From Pyrinomonadaceae bacterium (lineage in GTDB: Bacteria; Acidobacteriota; Blastocatellia; Pyrinomonadales; Pyrinomonadaceae): DNA of 5,522 bases. Under the pieces are notes generated by a model. It was not told the origin of the DNA. It did no database searches and was given only the letters and a program-made list of their open reading frames with translations. Shown here piece by piece: positions 1 to 5,522 of the stretch. The stretch covers positions 1-5,522 of the forward strand of contig JACCTF010000550.1 in assembly GCA_013812565.1 (NCBI GenBank), written 5' to 3'. Position 1 is the stretch's first letter. Each line of letters opens with the position of its first letter. The position numbers and the translations under genes are program-made.

Positions 1-632
1 ATCAGAAACTGGGCACGGAAAAAAGCGGTGGAACGAAATTATGGTCCGTTTCCGGTCACGTTAAACGCCCGGGCGTTTATGAATTGCCAATGGGCTACGA
101 CGACATGGAGAAGTTCATCATGGAAGACTGCGGCGGGATTACAAACGGGCGAAAGTTGAAGGCCGTGATTCCCGGCGGATCAAGCGTCTACATTATGCCC
201 GCCGAAGATATTCTCGGCAAACATGTCAAAATGGACTACGAGGGCTTGGTTGCCGCCGGTTCGATGGTCGGCTCCGGCGGATTCATCGTGATGGATGAAT
301 CCGTTGACATTTTTGAGTCGACAAAAAATCTCACAGAGTTTTACAAGCATGAGTCGTGCGGTTGGTGCACACCGTGTCGCGAAGGCACGGATTGGTTGGT
401 CAAAGTCTTCAAACGCATCGCGCGCGGCGAAGGCCGCCCGGATGACGCGCAACTGCTCTTAGATTTATGCGACAACATCGAAGGTAAATCGTTCTGCCCG
501 CTCGGCGATGCCGCGGCGTGGCCGATTCAATCCGCGATCAAAAAGTTTCCAGAGGATTTCAGGCGTCATCTTGCGCCGCTTGCACAGACAAGCGCGGGCG
601 CGCGAACTGAAGAGCTCGTCACGGTCGCTTAA
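1..632 (+). CDS. nuoF: NADH-quinone oxidoreductase subunit F, C-terminal part (5' truncated by window edge)
   Basis: NuoF binds NADH and FMN at the tip of the cytoplasmic arm of complex I and passes electrons to cluster N3. Only the last 209 residues are visible. The frame opens at base 3 with no stop, and the gene clearly begins upstream, so the in-frame TTG at 84 is an internal Leu codon and not a start. The N3-binding motif ESCGWCTPCREG is intact: Cys codons at 357, 366 and 375 (C-x2-C-x2-C), and the fourth ligand in SFCPLGD at 495, 40 residues on, the usual spacing. The stretch before it (GTKLWSVSGHVKRPGVYELP, near the window edge) is typical of the SLBB-like region of the 51-kDa family. 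The FMN and NADH glycine-rich sites lie outside the window. It ends with TAA, 50 nt before nuoG. Identity is secure; a related HoxF or formate dehydrogenase beta subunit is unlikely given the nuoG-nuoH neighbours. Confidence 0.97.
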   Translation, partial: QKLGTEKSGGTKLWSVSGHVKRPGVYELPMGYDDMEKFIMEDCGGITNGRKLKAVIPGGSSVYIMPAEDILGKHVKMDYEGLVAAGSMVGSGGFIVMDESVDIFESTKNLTEFYKHESCGWCTPCREGTDWLVKVFKRIARGEGRPDDAQLLLDLCDNIEGKSFCPLGDAAAWPIQSAIKKFPEDFRRHLAPLAQTSAGARTEELVTVA

Positions 633-682
633 TTAATTACCAATCTAATGATCTACAATTTCATAATTTGAGATTTAAATAA
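633..682 (+). repeat. AT-rich nuoF-nuoG spacer with degenerate 7-8 nt periodic ATYT motif
   Basis: This 50-nt spacer is far richer in A and T than the flanking genes. ATCT or ATTT recurs at 643, 651, 658, 666 and 673, giving spacings of 8, 7, 8 and 7 nt, and the last unit opens the palindrome ATTTAAAT (673-680). There is no good Shine-Dalgarno sequence for nuoG: the best is the GAG at 670-672, 10 nt before the ATG. The spacer could be a decayed short-sequence repeat or simply low-complexity AT-rich DNA. I see no confident -35/-10 pair, although an AT-rich stretch like this could hold an internal promoter. Confidence 0.4.
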
Positions 683-2977
683 ATGCCAGCAGAGATAGTT
701 AAAGTCGTAATTAACGGCAACGAGTACGGGGTCGAAAAAGGTGCGCGGTTAATCGATGTATGCCGCGAAAAAGGCCACTCCGTTCCGTCCTTTTGCTACT
801 ACTCAGATCTCGCGTTGCAGGCGTCGTGTCGCACGTGTCTGGTGCGCGTCGAGAAGATGCCGAAGCTGCAAACTTCCTGCACGCTCACTTGTATAGACGG
901 AATGGTTGTCACGACCGAGAGCGAAGAGATCGAGAAAGCTCGTCGTGGCATGCTGGAGTTTCTGCTCGCTAACCATCCTTTGGACTGCCCGGTGTGTGAC
1001 CGCGGCGGTGAGTGTGAACTTCAGGAGATGATCTTCGACTGGGGAGGTCTTGAAGAGCGTTTCACCGAGCGGAAGAACTACGCCCCGGAGAAGTTTCTGT
1101 CCCCCATCGTCGCTAACGATCCGCAGCGATGCATTCTCTGCAAGCGCTGCACGAGAGTCTGCGACGAGTGGATGGGCGAAGACGCGATTGAAGCGGGCGG
1201 GCGCGGCGCGAACACTGTGATCGGCACCTTCGGCGGTTGGCTCAATTGTTCGCAGTGTGGCAACTGCATTGAAGTGTGTCCGACGGGAACGCTGCTCGAT
1301 GCAACATATCGCCACCAGGCCCGCCCGTGGGAACTGCAACGGACAACCTCAACATGCACGTTCTGCTCGGATGGTTGCCAGATGTCCATCGGTTCGCGTG
1401 CCGGCGAAGTGATGCGGGTTGTCGCGCGTGACCGTTATGTTGACGGCATCAACGGCGAGTTTTTGTGCATCAAAGGCCGCTTTGCTCATCCATTTGTTAA
1501 TCACGAAGACCGCCTACGCACGCCTTTAATCCGCTACCGAAAGGGCGGCAAGTTGGTTCCCGCGACGTGGGATCAAGCCATAGAATTTGCGGCGTCGAAA
1601 CTTCGCGCCATCGGAGAGACCCATGGCGCGGGGGCAATCGGCGTAGCCGGCAGTCCGCGCATTACGAACGAAGCCAACTATGCGCTCTTGAAGTTTGCCC
1701 GGGAAGTGATCGGCACTGAGACTCTCGCGGCAACGGAAGCTTTTTCGCTCCAACCATTCTTTGACAATCTGAGCGCGCCGCTCGCAACTCATCGCGACAT
1801 ACGCTATGCAAAGACTATTCTGCTGATCGGCGGCGAGCCGGAAGAATTGCAGCCTTTGAGCGGCAAGCAGATCCGTCAAGCCGTGCGCAACGCCGGAGCG
1901 AAACTCGTTATTTTCAACAGCATTCCGATTCGCTTGAAAGAGCAAGCAACACAGTTCATCCACATCAGCCCGGGAGCGGAAGACGCGGCGGTGCTCGCGC
2001 TTGCCGATGGAGCGCAGGATGAATTCGTCGTGCGCAAGATGGGTATTGAGCAGTCGGCACTCGACGCCGTGCGCCGCACGATTAACGAAACCGAAGGCGA
2101 TGTTGTTGTAATGTTTGGGGGCGAGCTAAGCGCAGCAGGACAAGCGGTGCTCGCGCAGTTACCGCACACGCTGGCCGGTGAAAAGCGTCGTTTCCTCTTG
2201 CACCCACTGCCGCTTTATAACAACAGCATTGGCGTCCACGACATCGGTTTGATGAATGGCGCACGGGGCGCAGCCGGGTTGCTTGATATGGCGGGCGACT
2301 CTTTGCGGGCGCTCTACATGGCTGGCAGTTTCCTTCCCGCACATCTACGCGGGCGCGAGGAAGCGTTGTCAAAACTCGACCTGCTTATTGTTCAAGAGCT
2401 TTTTGAACCCGACACGACAGCCTTTGCTGATGTAGTGCTTTCGGCGGCTTCCTTCGCGGAGACTGATGGAACGTTTACCAATAACGACGGCCTTGTGCAG
2501 CGCATTCGTCAATCGATCCCGCCAGTGCATCAATCGCGTCAGGATTGGATGATTACGGCGGCGCTGGCGCAAGCGCTTGGGGCAGATTTCGGTTTTCAGA
2601 TGTCGGCGAGTGCCGTGTTCCGTGAGATTGCAGAAAAGGTTCCGGTGTATGAAGGCATCCGCTACCCGCTGCTTAAAGATGAATCAAAGCCGGTGCAAGC
2701 GAAACACAAACTCGTTGCGCAACGCGACTTGAAAGTCGAGATTGAAGGCTTAAAACTCGGGCTTGAAAGTTTGAGCGACAATGCAGAGAAGATCACGGGA
2801 ACGCCGGAGGTTGGACACGAACTCTTTAAACCGGGAACCCTGACCGGCAAGGTTCCGCAGTTTCATTTATTGGCCGCCGGCAATCCGAAACCGGAGACGG
2901 TGCTGATTTCTCCGCTGTATCAAATCACGATTGACTCAGATCTGCGCCGCGAAGAAGCAGCGGTGGCAGGCGATTAA
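683..2977 (+). CDS. nuoG: NADH-quinone oxidoreductase subunit G, with an apparent extra [4Fe-4S] site
   Basis: NuoG is the largest peripheral-arm subunit of complex I and holds the iron-sulfur chain that receives electrons from NuoF. At 764 aa it is close to Thermus Nqo3 (about 780) and shorter than E. coli NuoG (about 900). Residues 1-80 are a 2Fe-2S ferredoxin domain (N1b: C38, C49, C52, C66). The His-Cys cluster N5 follows (H98, C102, C105, C111; motif CPVCDRGGECELQ). The ferredoxin-like part has C150, C153, C156 and C199 for N4, plus C160, C189, C192 and C195, which E. coli and Thermus NuoG lack. C225, C228, C232 and C262 match cluster N7. From about 277 to the end is a molybdopterin-oxidoreductase-like domain, which in NuoG is structural and normally holds no cofactor; conserved block FAETDGTFTNNDGLVQRIR at 591-609. 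The start is the ATG at 683 (MPAEIVKVVINGNEYGVEKG), which opens the ferredoxin fold directly. The 5' Shine-Dalgarno is weak. nuoH begins 6 nt after the stop. Confidence 0.97.
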   Translation: MPAEIVKVVINGNEYGVEKGARLIDVCREKGHSVPSFCYYSDLALQASCRTCLVRVEKMPKLQTSCTLTCIDGMVVTTESEEIEKARRGMLEFLLANHPLDCPVCDRGGECELQEMIFDWGGLEERFTERKNYAPEKFLSPIVANDPQRCILCKRCTRVCDEWMGEDAIEAGGRGANTVIGTFGGWLNCSQCGNCIEVCPTGTLLDATYRHQARPWELQRTTSTCTFCSDGCQMSIGSRAGEVMRVVARDRYVDGINGEFLCIKGRFAHPFVNHEDRLRTPLIRYRKGGKLVPATWDQAIEFAASKLRAIGETHGAGAIGVAGSPRITNEANYALLKFAREVIGTETLAATEAFSLQPFFDNLSAPLATHRDIRYAKTILLIGGEPEELQPLSGKQIRQAVRNAGAKLVIFNSIPIRLKEQATQFIHISPGAEDAAVLALADGAQDEFVVRKMGIEQSALDAVRRTINETEGDVVVMFGGELSAAGQAVLAQLPHTLAGEKRRFLLHPLPLYNNSIGVHDIGLMNGARGAAGLLDMAGDSLRALYMAGSFLPAHLRGREEALSKLDLLIVQELFEPDTTAFADVVLSAASFAETDGTFTNNDGLVQRIRQSIPPVHQSRQDWMITAALAQALGADFGFQMSASAVFREIAEKVPVYEGIRYPLLKDESKPVQAKHKLVAQRDLKVEIEGLKLGLESLSDNAEKITGTPEVGHELFKPGTLTGKVPQFHLLAAGNPKPETVLISPLYQITIDSDLRREEAAVAGD

Positions 2978-2983
2978 AATGAG

Positions 2984-4021
2984 ATGAACTTCGACAACCC
3001 TCTTATTCATGCCGGCTTACAGTTCCTCGGTATCTTCATCGCCTTCAATGTAGTGTTGATGATTGTCGCCTACACGGTTTTGGCCGAGCGGCGTGTATTG
3101 GCGTTTATTCAAGGCCGCGTCGGTCCCAATCGCGTCGGATTCGGCGGATCGCTACAGCCCTTCGCTGATCTTCTAAAGTTTATTTTCAAAGAAGACATCA
3201 TCCCCGATAAGTCAACGCGGTTTATCTATTTCATCGCGCCGATCATCGCCACCGCAGCGGCATTGATGACAATCATCGTCTATCCGTTTGGGCCGGTGAT
3301 ACACATCCCTTTCACTGACATATCTTTCCCGCTCGTAATCACGCGCTTCGATGTCGCATTGCTCTATGTGCTCGGCGTCACGTCCGTCGGCGTCTACGGC
3401 ATTGCGCTCGCCGGTTGGTCTTCCAACAACAAGTATAGTTTGATGGGCGGTTTACGCTCGGCGGCGCAGTTGATCTCCTATGAGCTTTCGCTCGGACTAT
3501 CGCTCGTCGGCGTGATTCTTCAGGCCGGCACGCTTGATCTCTATAGCATAGTTGAGCAGCAGGGAAAGTGGGGCGGCCTCGGTTGGTTTATTCTGCGCGG
3601 ACAGTTCATCGGCTTTATCGTCTATTTGATTTCAGCGATTGCCGAGACAAACCGCGTTCCATTTGACTTGCCGGAAGCTGAGACGGAACTCGTCGCAGGG
3701 TTTCACACCGAGTACAGCGCAATGAAGTTTGCGCTCTTCTTCATGGCTGAGTACGTCAATATGTTCACGGTCTCAATGTTGGCAACGACGCTTTTCCTCG
3801 GTGGGTGGAATGGCCCCGGCGTTGCGCAGTTTCCCATACTCGGTCTTTTTTACTTCTTAGGAAAAGTTTTCTTCTTTCTATTTCTGTACATCTGGCTGCG
3901 CGGCACGCTTCCACGGTTTCGTTTCGATCAACTGATGAATTTCGGTTGGAAGTTTCTGTTGCCCCTTGCCATTTTGAATATCATTATTTCGGCGACGCTG
4001 GCATTGTTCAATATCATCTAG
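2984..4021 (+). CDS. nuoH: NADH-quinone oxidoreductase subunit H
   Basis: NuoH (ND1 family) is the membrane subunit that, with NuoB and NuoD, forms the quinone chamber and links the peripheral arm to the proton-pumping arm. The 345-aa product is of normal length for the family (325 in E. coli) and very hydrophobic, consistent with about eight or nine membrane helices. Both family signatures are present: ERRVLAFIQGRVGPNRVG at 35-52, continuing into QPFADLLKFIFKED at 58-71, and AETNRVPFDLPEAETELVAG at 220-239, followed by FHTEYSAMKFALFFMAEY. The latter forms the acidic cytoplasmic loop near the quinone site. The start at 2984 gives MNFDNPLIHAG, a normal N-terminus. A GGTGGCAGG stretch at 2962-2970 is a weak, somewhat distant ribosome binding site inside the end of nuoG. 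The 6-nt gap to nuoG suggests translational coupling. nuoI, the usual next gene, is absent. Confidence 0.98.
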   Translation: MNFDNPLIHAGLQFLGIFIAFNVVLMIVAYTVLAERRVLAFIQGRVGPNRVGFGGSLQPFADLLKFIFKEDIIPDKSTRFIYFIAPIIATAAALMTIIVYPFGPVIHIPFTDISFPLVITRFDVALLYVLGVTSVGVYGIALAGWSSNNKYSLMGGLRSAAQLISYELSLGLSLVGVILQAGTLDLYSIVEQQGKWGGLGWFILRGQFIGFIVYLISAIAETNRVPFDLPEAETELVAGFHTEYSAMKFALFFMAEYVNMFTVSMLATTLFLGGWNGPGVAQFPILGLFYFLGKVFFFLFLYIWLRGTLPRFRFDQLMNFGWKFLLPLAILNIIISATLALFNII

Positions 4022-4096
4022 TGAAAGGGTCGAAGGCAGGCGTTTACCCAGGCTCGTGCGCGTACCGCTTCGGGTAATTGTAATCCTTTGCTTCGG
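4022..4096 (+). other. nuoH-nuoJ spacer where nuoI is normally located; short hairpin potential
   Basis: In the common order nuoI sits between nuoH and nuoJ, but only 75 nt lie here, far too few for the roughly 150-residue NuoI. The reading frames show no CxxCxxCxxxCP motif, so there is no visible remnant. TTACCC (4044-4049) and GGGTAA (4072-4077) form a perfect 6-bp inverted repeat with a 22-nt loop. Nested within it, TACC (4063-4066) and GGTA (4073-4076) can form a smaller hairpin. Neither is followed by a T-run, so an intrinsic terminator is not supported. No clear ribosome binding site for nuoJ is seen. Confidence 0.5.
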
Positions 4097-4735
4097 ATGG
4101 AAACACTTCTCCTCTACGCTCTCTTTGGTCTGTTTGCTGCGCTCGCTATTGGCTGCGCCATTGCGGTGGTCGTGCAGCGCAATCCTCTCTATAGTGCGAT
4201 CTCACTGATCGGCGTCTTCATCGCGCTCGCGGCACACTACATAATGCTCGCCGCACCGTTTATCGCCGCCGTACAAATTATCGTTTACGCGGGCGCCATC
4301 ATGGTGCTTGTCGTGTTTGTCATCATGTTGTTGAACGTCGAGGAAGCGGAACACCGTCCGGCGCGTTTGCGATTTCTTGTTCCAACAGCCATTTTGCTTG
4401 CTGCGGTACTGTTTGCCGAAGCCGCTTTTGTCATCTATTCAGTGGGTGACTCGCCTTACAGCTCACTTGATACTTCGGCTCCACCCGTGGGACTCACTTC
4501 ATCCATCGGCATCTCACTGTTCACAGAATATCTATTACCTTTTGAGATAACTTCGATTCTCCTGTTGATGGCAATCGTCGGTGCGATCACATTGGCGCGC
4601 CAAGCCTCAATAAGTGAACTGCGCCGTGCCGCGGCGGTCACAATAACTGGGGATAATGCCGAAGCAGAGACTTCCGGATTTCAGTCTGCGAAGTCTAATG
4701 AGATTACTCCGGTTAGGACCGGCGCCATTAATTGA
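4097..4735 (+). CDS. nuoJ: NADH-quinone oxidoreductase subunit J
   Basis: NuoJ (ND6 family) is a small membrane subunit between NuoH and the antiporter-like subunits; its third helix takes part in the conformational and water-wire changes that couple quinone reduction to pumping. The ATG at 4097 gives 212 aa starting [13 protein letters not shown], directly into the first membrane helix. A TTG at 4088 would add only three residues (MLR) and is less likely. Five membrane helices are apparent. The diagnostic helix-3 motif [20 protein letters not shown] is at 59-78, with Gln60 where E. coli NuoJ has Glu55, a common variant. The second conserved block, [20 protein letters not shown], forms the last helix. 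About 40 hydrophilic residues follow as a poorly conserved cytoplasmic tail. No obvious Shine-Dalgarno sequence precedes the start, so reinitiation after nuoH is possible. Confidence 0.96.
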   Translation: METLLLYALFGLFAALAIGCAIAVVVQRNPLYSAISLIGVFIALAAHYIMLAAPFIAAVQIIVYAGAIMVLVVFVIMLLNVEEAEHRPARLRFLVPTAILLAAVLFAEAAFVIYSVGDSPYSSLDTSAPPVGLTSSIGISLFTEYLLPFEITSILLLMAIVGAITLARQASISELRRAAAVTITGDNAEAETSGFQSAKSNEITPVRTGAIN

Positions 4736-4777
4736 ACACGGCTTGCTTTCTCAGCCGAGTAACAAGGCATGCCAAAA

Positions 4778-4785
4778 GAGAGAGG
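4778..4785 (+). promoter_or_regulatory. Ribosome binding site deciding the nuoK start
   Basis: The purine-rich GAGAGAGG ends 6 nt before the ATG at 4792, an ideal Shine-Dalgarno position. It is the strongest ribosome binding site in the window. It supports the ATG at 4792 over the in-frame TTG at 4732, which would add a 20-residue charged N-terminal extension that NuoK proteins do not have. Confidence 0.8.
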
Positions 4786-4791
4786 CAACAT

Positions 4792-5094
4792 ATGATTCCC
4801 TTAGCTTGGTACTTAGCGCTTTCCGCCGTTCTCTTTACAATTGGCGCGGCGGGCGTACTCATCAAGCGCAACGCCATTGCGATGTTCATGTGCATCGAGT
4901 TGATGCTCAATTCCGTCAACCTTACGTTCGTCGCCTTCTCCAGCTTTTTCCGCGATGTCTCCGGACAACTAATCGTTTTCATCGTTATGACGGTCGCGGC
5001 TGCTGAAGCCGCAGTCGGACTCGGCATCATCATCGCCATCTTCCGCAACCGCGAATCGCTCGACGTTGACGACGCCAGCATTCTGAAACTTTGA
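4792..5094 (+). CDS. nuoK: NADH-quinone oxidoreductase subunit K
   Basis: NuoK (ND4L family) is the smallest membrane subunit of complex I, sitting next to NuoJ and NuoN and forming part of the proton path along the membrane arm. The product is exactly 100 aa, the same as E. coli NuoK, and begins [15 protein letters not shown], very like the E. coli N-terminus. Three membrane helices are seen, at about 3-23, 28-48 and 60-84. The two buried glutamates known to be needed for proton transfer are in the same positions as in E. coli: E36 in [11 protein letters not shown] and E72 in [11 protein letters not shown]. The start is fixed by a strong ribosome binding site at 4778-4785 and by family length. 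The 56-nt spacer after nuoJ also holds the 8-bp palindrome GGCATGCC (4766-4773). nuoL follows after an 83-nt structured spacer. Confidence 0.98.
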   Translation: MIPLAWYLALSAVLFTIGAAGVLIKRNAIAMFMCIELMLNSVNLTFVAFSSFFRDVSGQLIVFIVMTVAAAEAAVGLGIIIAIFRNRESLDVDDASILKL

Positions 5095-5103
5095 AAGGCA
5101 GCA

Positions 5104-5171
5104 ACGAGTGACACCTGACAAGATAAAGACGGTTCCTCTTTTATCACTTGTCACTGTTTACTCGTCACCCC
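5104..5171 (+). repeat. Imperfect inverted repeat of degenerate heptamers in the nuoK-nuoL spacer
   Basis: The spacer can fold into a long broken stem. ACGAGT (5104-5109) pairs with ACTCGT (5160-5165), a few mismatched bases follow, then TGACAAG (5116-5122) pairs perfectly with CTTGTCA (5147-5153), a 2-nt bulge follows, then ATAAA (5123-5127) pairs with TTTAT (5140-5144) around a 12-nt loop. The right arm has an exact 7-nt period: TCAC or TTAC begins at 5144, 5151, 5158 and 5165. The left arm carries the reverse-complement pattern at the same period (GTGA at 5108, CTGA at 5115, GATA at 5122). It is not followed by a T-run, so it is not a standard intrinsic terminator. The structure ends 12 nt before the nuoL start and could affect mRNA processing, stability or nuoL translation. 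This may be a genome-wide short repeat family. Confidence 0.65.
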
Positions 5172-5177
5172 AAGATC

Positions 5178-5522
5178 ATGCTTCGATACATTGTCTTTGC
5201 ACCGCTCGTAGGTGCGGCGATCAACTGGTTGGTGGGTCGCCGTCTACGTAGTGAAGCTTTTATCGGCACGGTCGCTTGCACAACCATCGGCATCTCGACA
5301 GTGATCGCGTTTCTGCTCGCCTTCGGGACTAACGGGGCGCTCAGTGCTGAAGTGCCCGTTCTCGACCATCTCTGGACGTGGATGGAGGTGGGCCGCTTCC
5401 GCGCCGACTTCGGTTTCGCGATGGATCGACTGAGCGGCATTTACACGCTCTTTGTTACCTTCGTCGGTTTGTTGATCCACGTCTTCGCCACCGGCTACAT
5501 GCATGGGGATACGGGGTTCTAC
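5178..5522 (+). CDS. nuoL: NADH-quinone oxidoreductase subunit L, N-terminal part (3' truncated by window edge)
   Basis: NuoL (ND5 family) is the distal antiporter-like proton-pumping subunit of the membrane arm. An open frame runs from the ATG at 5178 to the window edge, giving 115 of the usual 600 or more residues. It begins MLRYIVFAPLVGAAINWLVG, the normal first membrane helix of NuoL. A second helix lies at about 34-52, and the conserved RADFGFAMDRLSGIYTLFVT starts at about 79, matching the family pattern of F.DxLS just before the third helix. The visible end (FATGYMHGDTGFY) agrees with the conserved S/TxxYM motif after that helix. The catalytic Lys and Glu residues lie beyond the window. 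The antiporter-like NuoM and NuoN are related, but this N-terminus and the position after nuoK fit NuoL. No clear Shine-Dalgarno sequence is visible in 5166-5177. A TTG at 5148 is also in frame, but it lies inside the inverted repeat and is disfavoured. Confidence 0.95.
   Translation, partial: MLRYIVFAPLVGAAINWLVGRRLRSEAFIGTVACTTIGISTVIAFLLAFGTNGALSAEVPVLDHLWTWMEVGRFRADFGFAMDRLSGIYTLFVTFVGLLIHVFATGYMHGDTGFY

Noticed and set aside
803..1339. Open frame of 178 codons on the minus strand
   Set aside because: It lies wholly inside nuoG opposite its iron-sulfur motifs, has no recognisable domain, and is explained by codon bias of the real gene.
1355..2977. NuoG C-terminal region as an active formate dehydrogenase or other molybdoenzyme
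   Set aside because: The domain is a normal part of NuoG, no catalytic Cys or selenocysteine context is evident, and the operon context is complex I.
3805..4077. Plus-strand 90-codon frame overlapping the end of nuoH and the following spacer, considered as a nuoI remnant
   Set aside because: No ferredoxin cysteine motifs; most of it is an out-of-frame shadow of nuoH.
4732..4791. N-terminal extension of nuoK from the TTG at 4732
   Set aside because: The ATG at 4792 has a near-ideal ribosome binding site and gives exactly the family length of 100 aa.
4656..5006. Plus-strand 116-codon frame spanning the nuoJ end and nuoK
   Set aside because: Out-of-frame shadow of two well-identified genes, with an Arg/Leu-rich product and no known domain.
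4728..5147. Open frame of 139 codons on the minus strand
   Set aside because: It is antisense to nuoK and the flanking spacers; low-complexity Met/Ser/Ala-rich product with no recognisable family.
5104..5165. Intrinsic transcription terminator between nuoK and nuoL
   Set aside because: The stem is interrupted, only moderately GC-rich, and not followed by a run of T; termination before nuoL would also split the complex.

Overview
The window is a stretch of a bacterial respiratory complex I (NADH:quinone oxidoreductase, NDH-1) operon. All genes lie on the + strand: the C-terminal part of nuoF (entering from the left edge), complete nuoG, nuoH, nuoJ and nuoK, and the first 115 codons of nuoL (running off the right edge). 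The nuo naming, mid-range GC and lack of introns point to a free-living respiring bacterium. The style of the proteins, together with degenerate heptamer repeats between genes, reminds me of Acidobacteriota, but that is an impression and cannot be settled from this window.

Layout: 1-632 nuoF, the peripheral-arm flavoprotein carrying cluster N3. 633-682 is an AT-rich spacer with a 7-8 nt periodicity. 683-2977 nuoG, the large iron-sulfur subunit. 2984-4021 nuoH, the quinone-channel membrane subunit. 4022-4096 is a short spacer in the place where nuoI is usually found. 4097-4735 nuoJ. 4736-4791 is a spacer ending in a strong ribosome binding site. 4792-5094 nuoK. 5095-5177 is a spacer dominated by a long imperfect inverted repeat built on a 7-nt period. 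5178-5522 is the start of nuoL. No stretch above 100 bases lacks a gene, and I see no RNA gene, mobile element, CRISPR array or convincing promoter or terminator.

How the genes work together: NuoF takes hydride from NADH through FMN and passes electrons via N3 to NuoG (N1b, N4, N5). NuoI and NuoB, both outside the window, would carry them to quinone, which is reduced at the NuoB/D/H interface. NuoH, J, K and L are membrane subunits that couple this to proton transfer.

This is a known system, not a new one. The points that deserve a second look are: a second, complete CxxCxxCxxxC motif in NuoG, predicting one more [4Fe-4S] cluster than the E. coli or Thermus proteins carry; the absence of nuoI between nuoH and nuoJ; and the structured heptamer-repeat spacer before nuoL.
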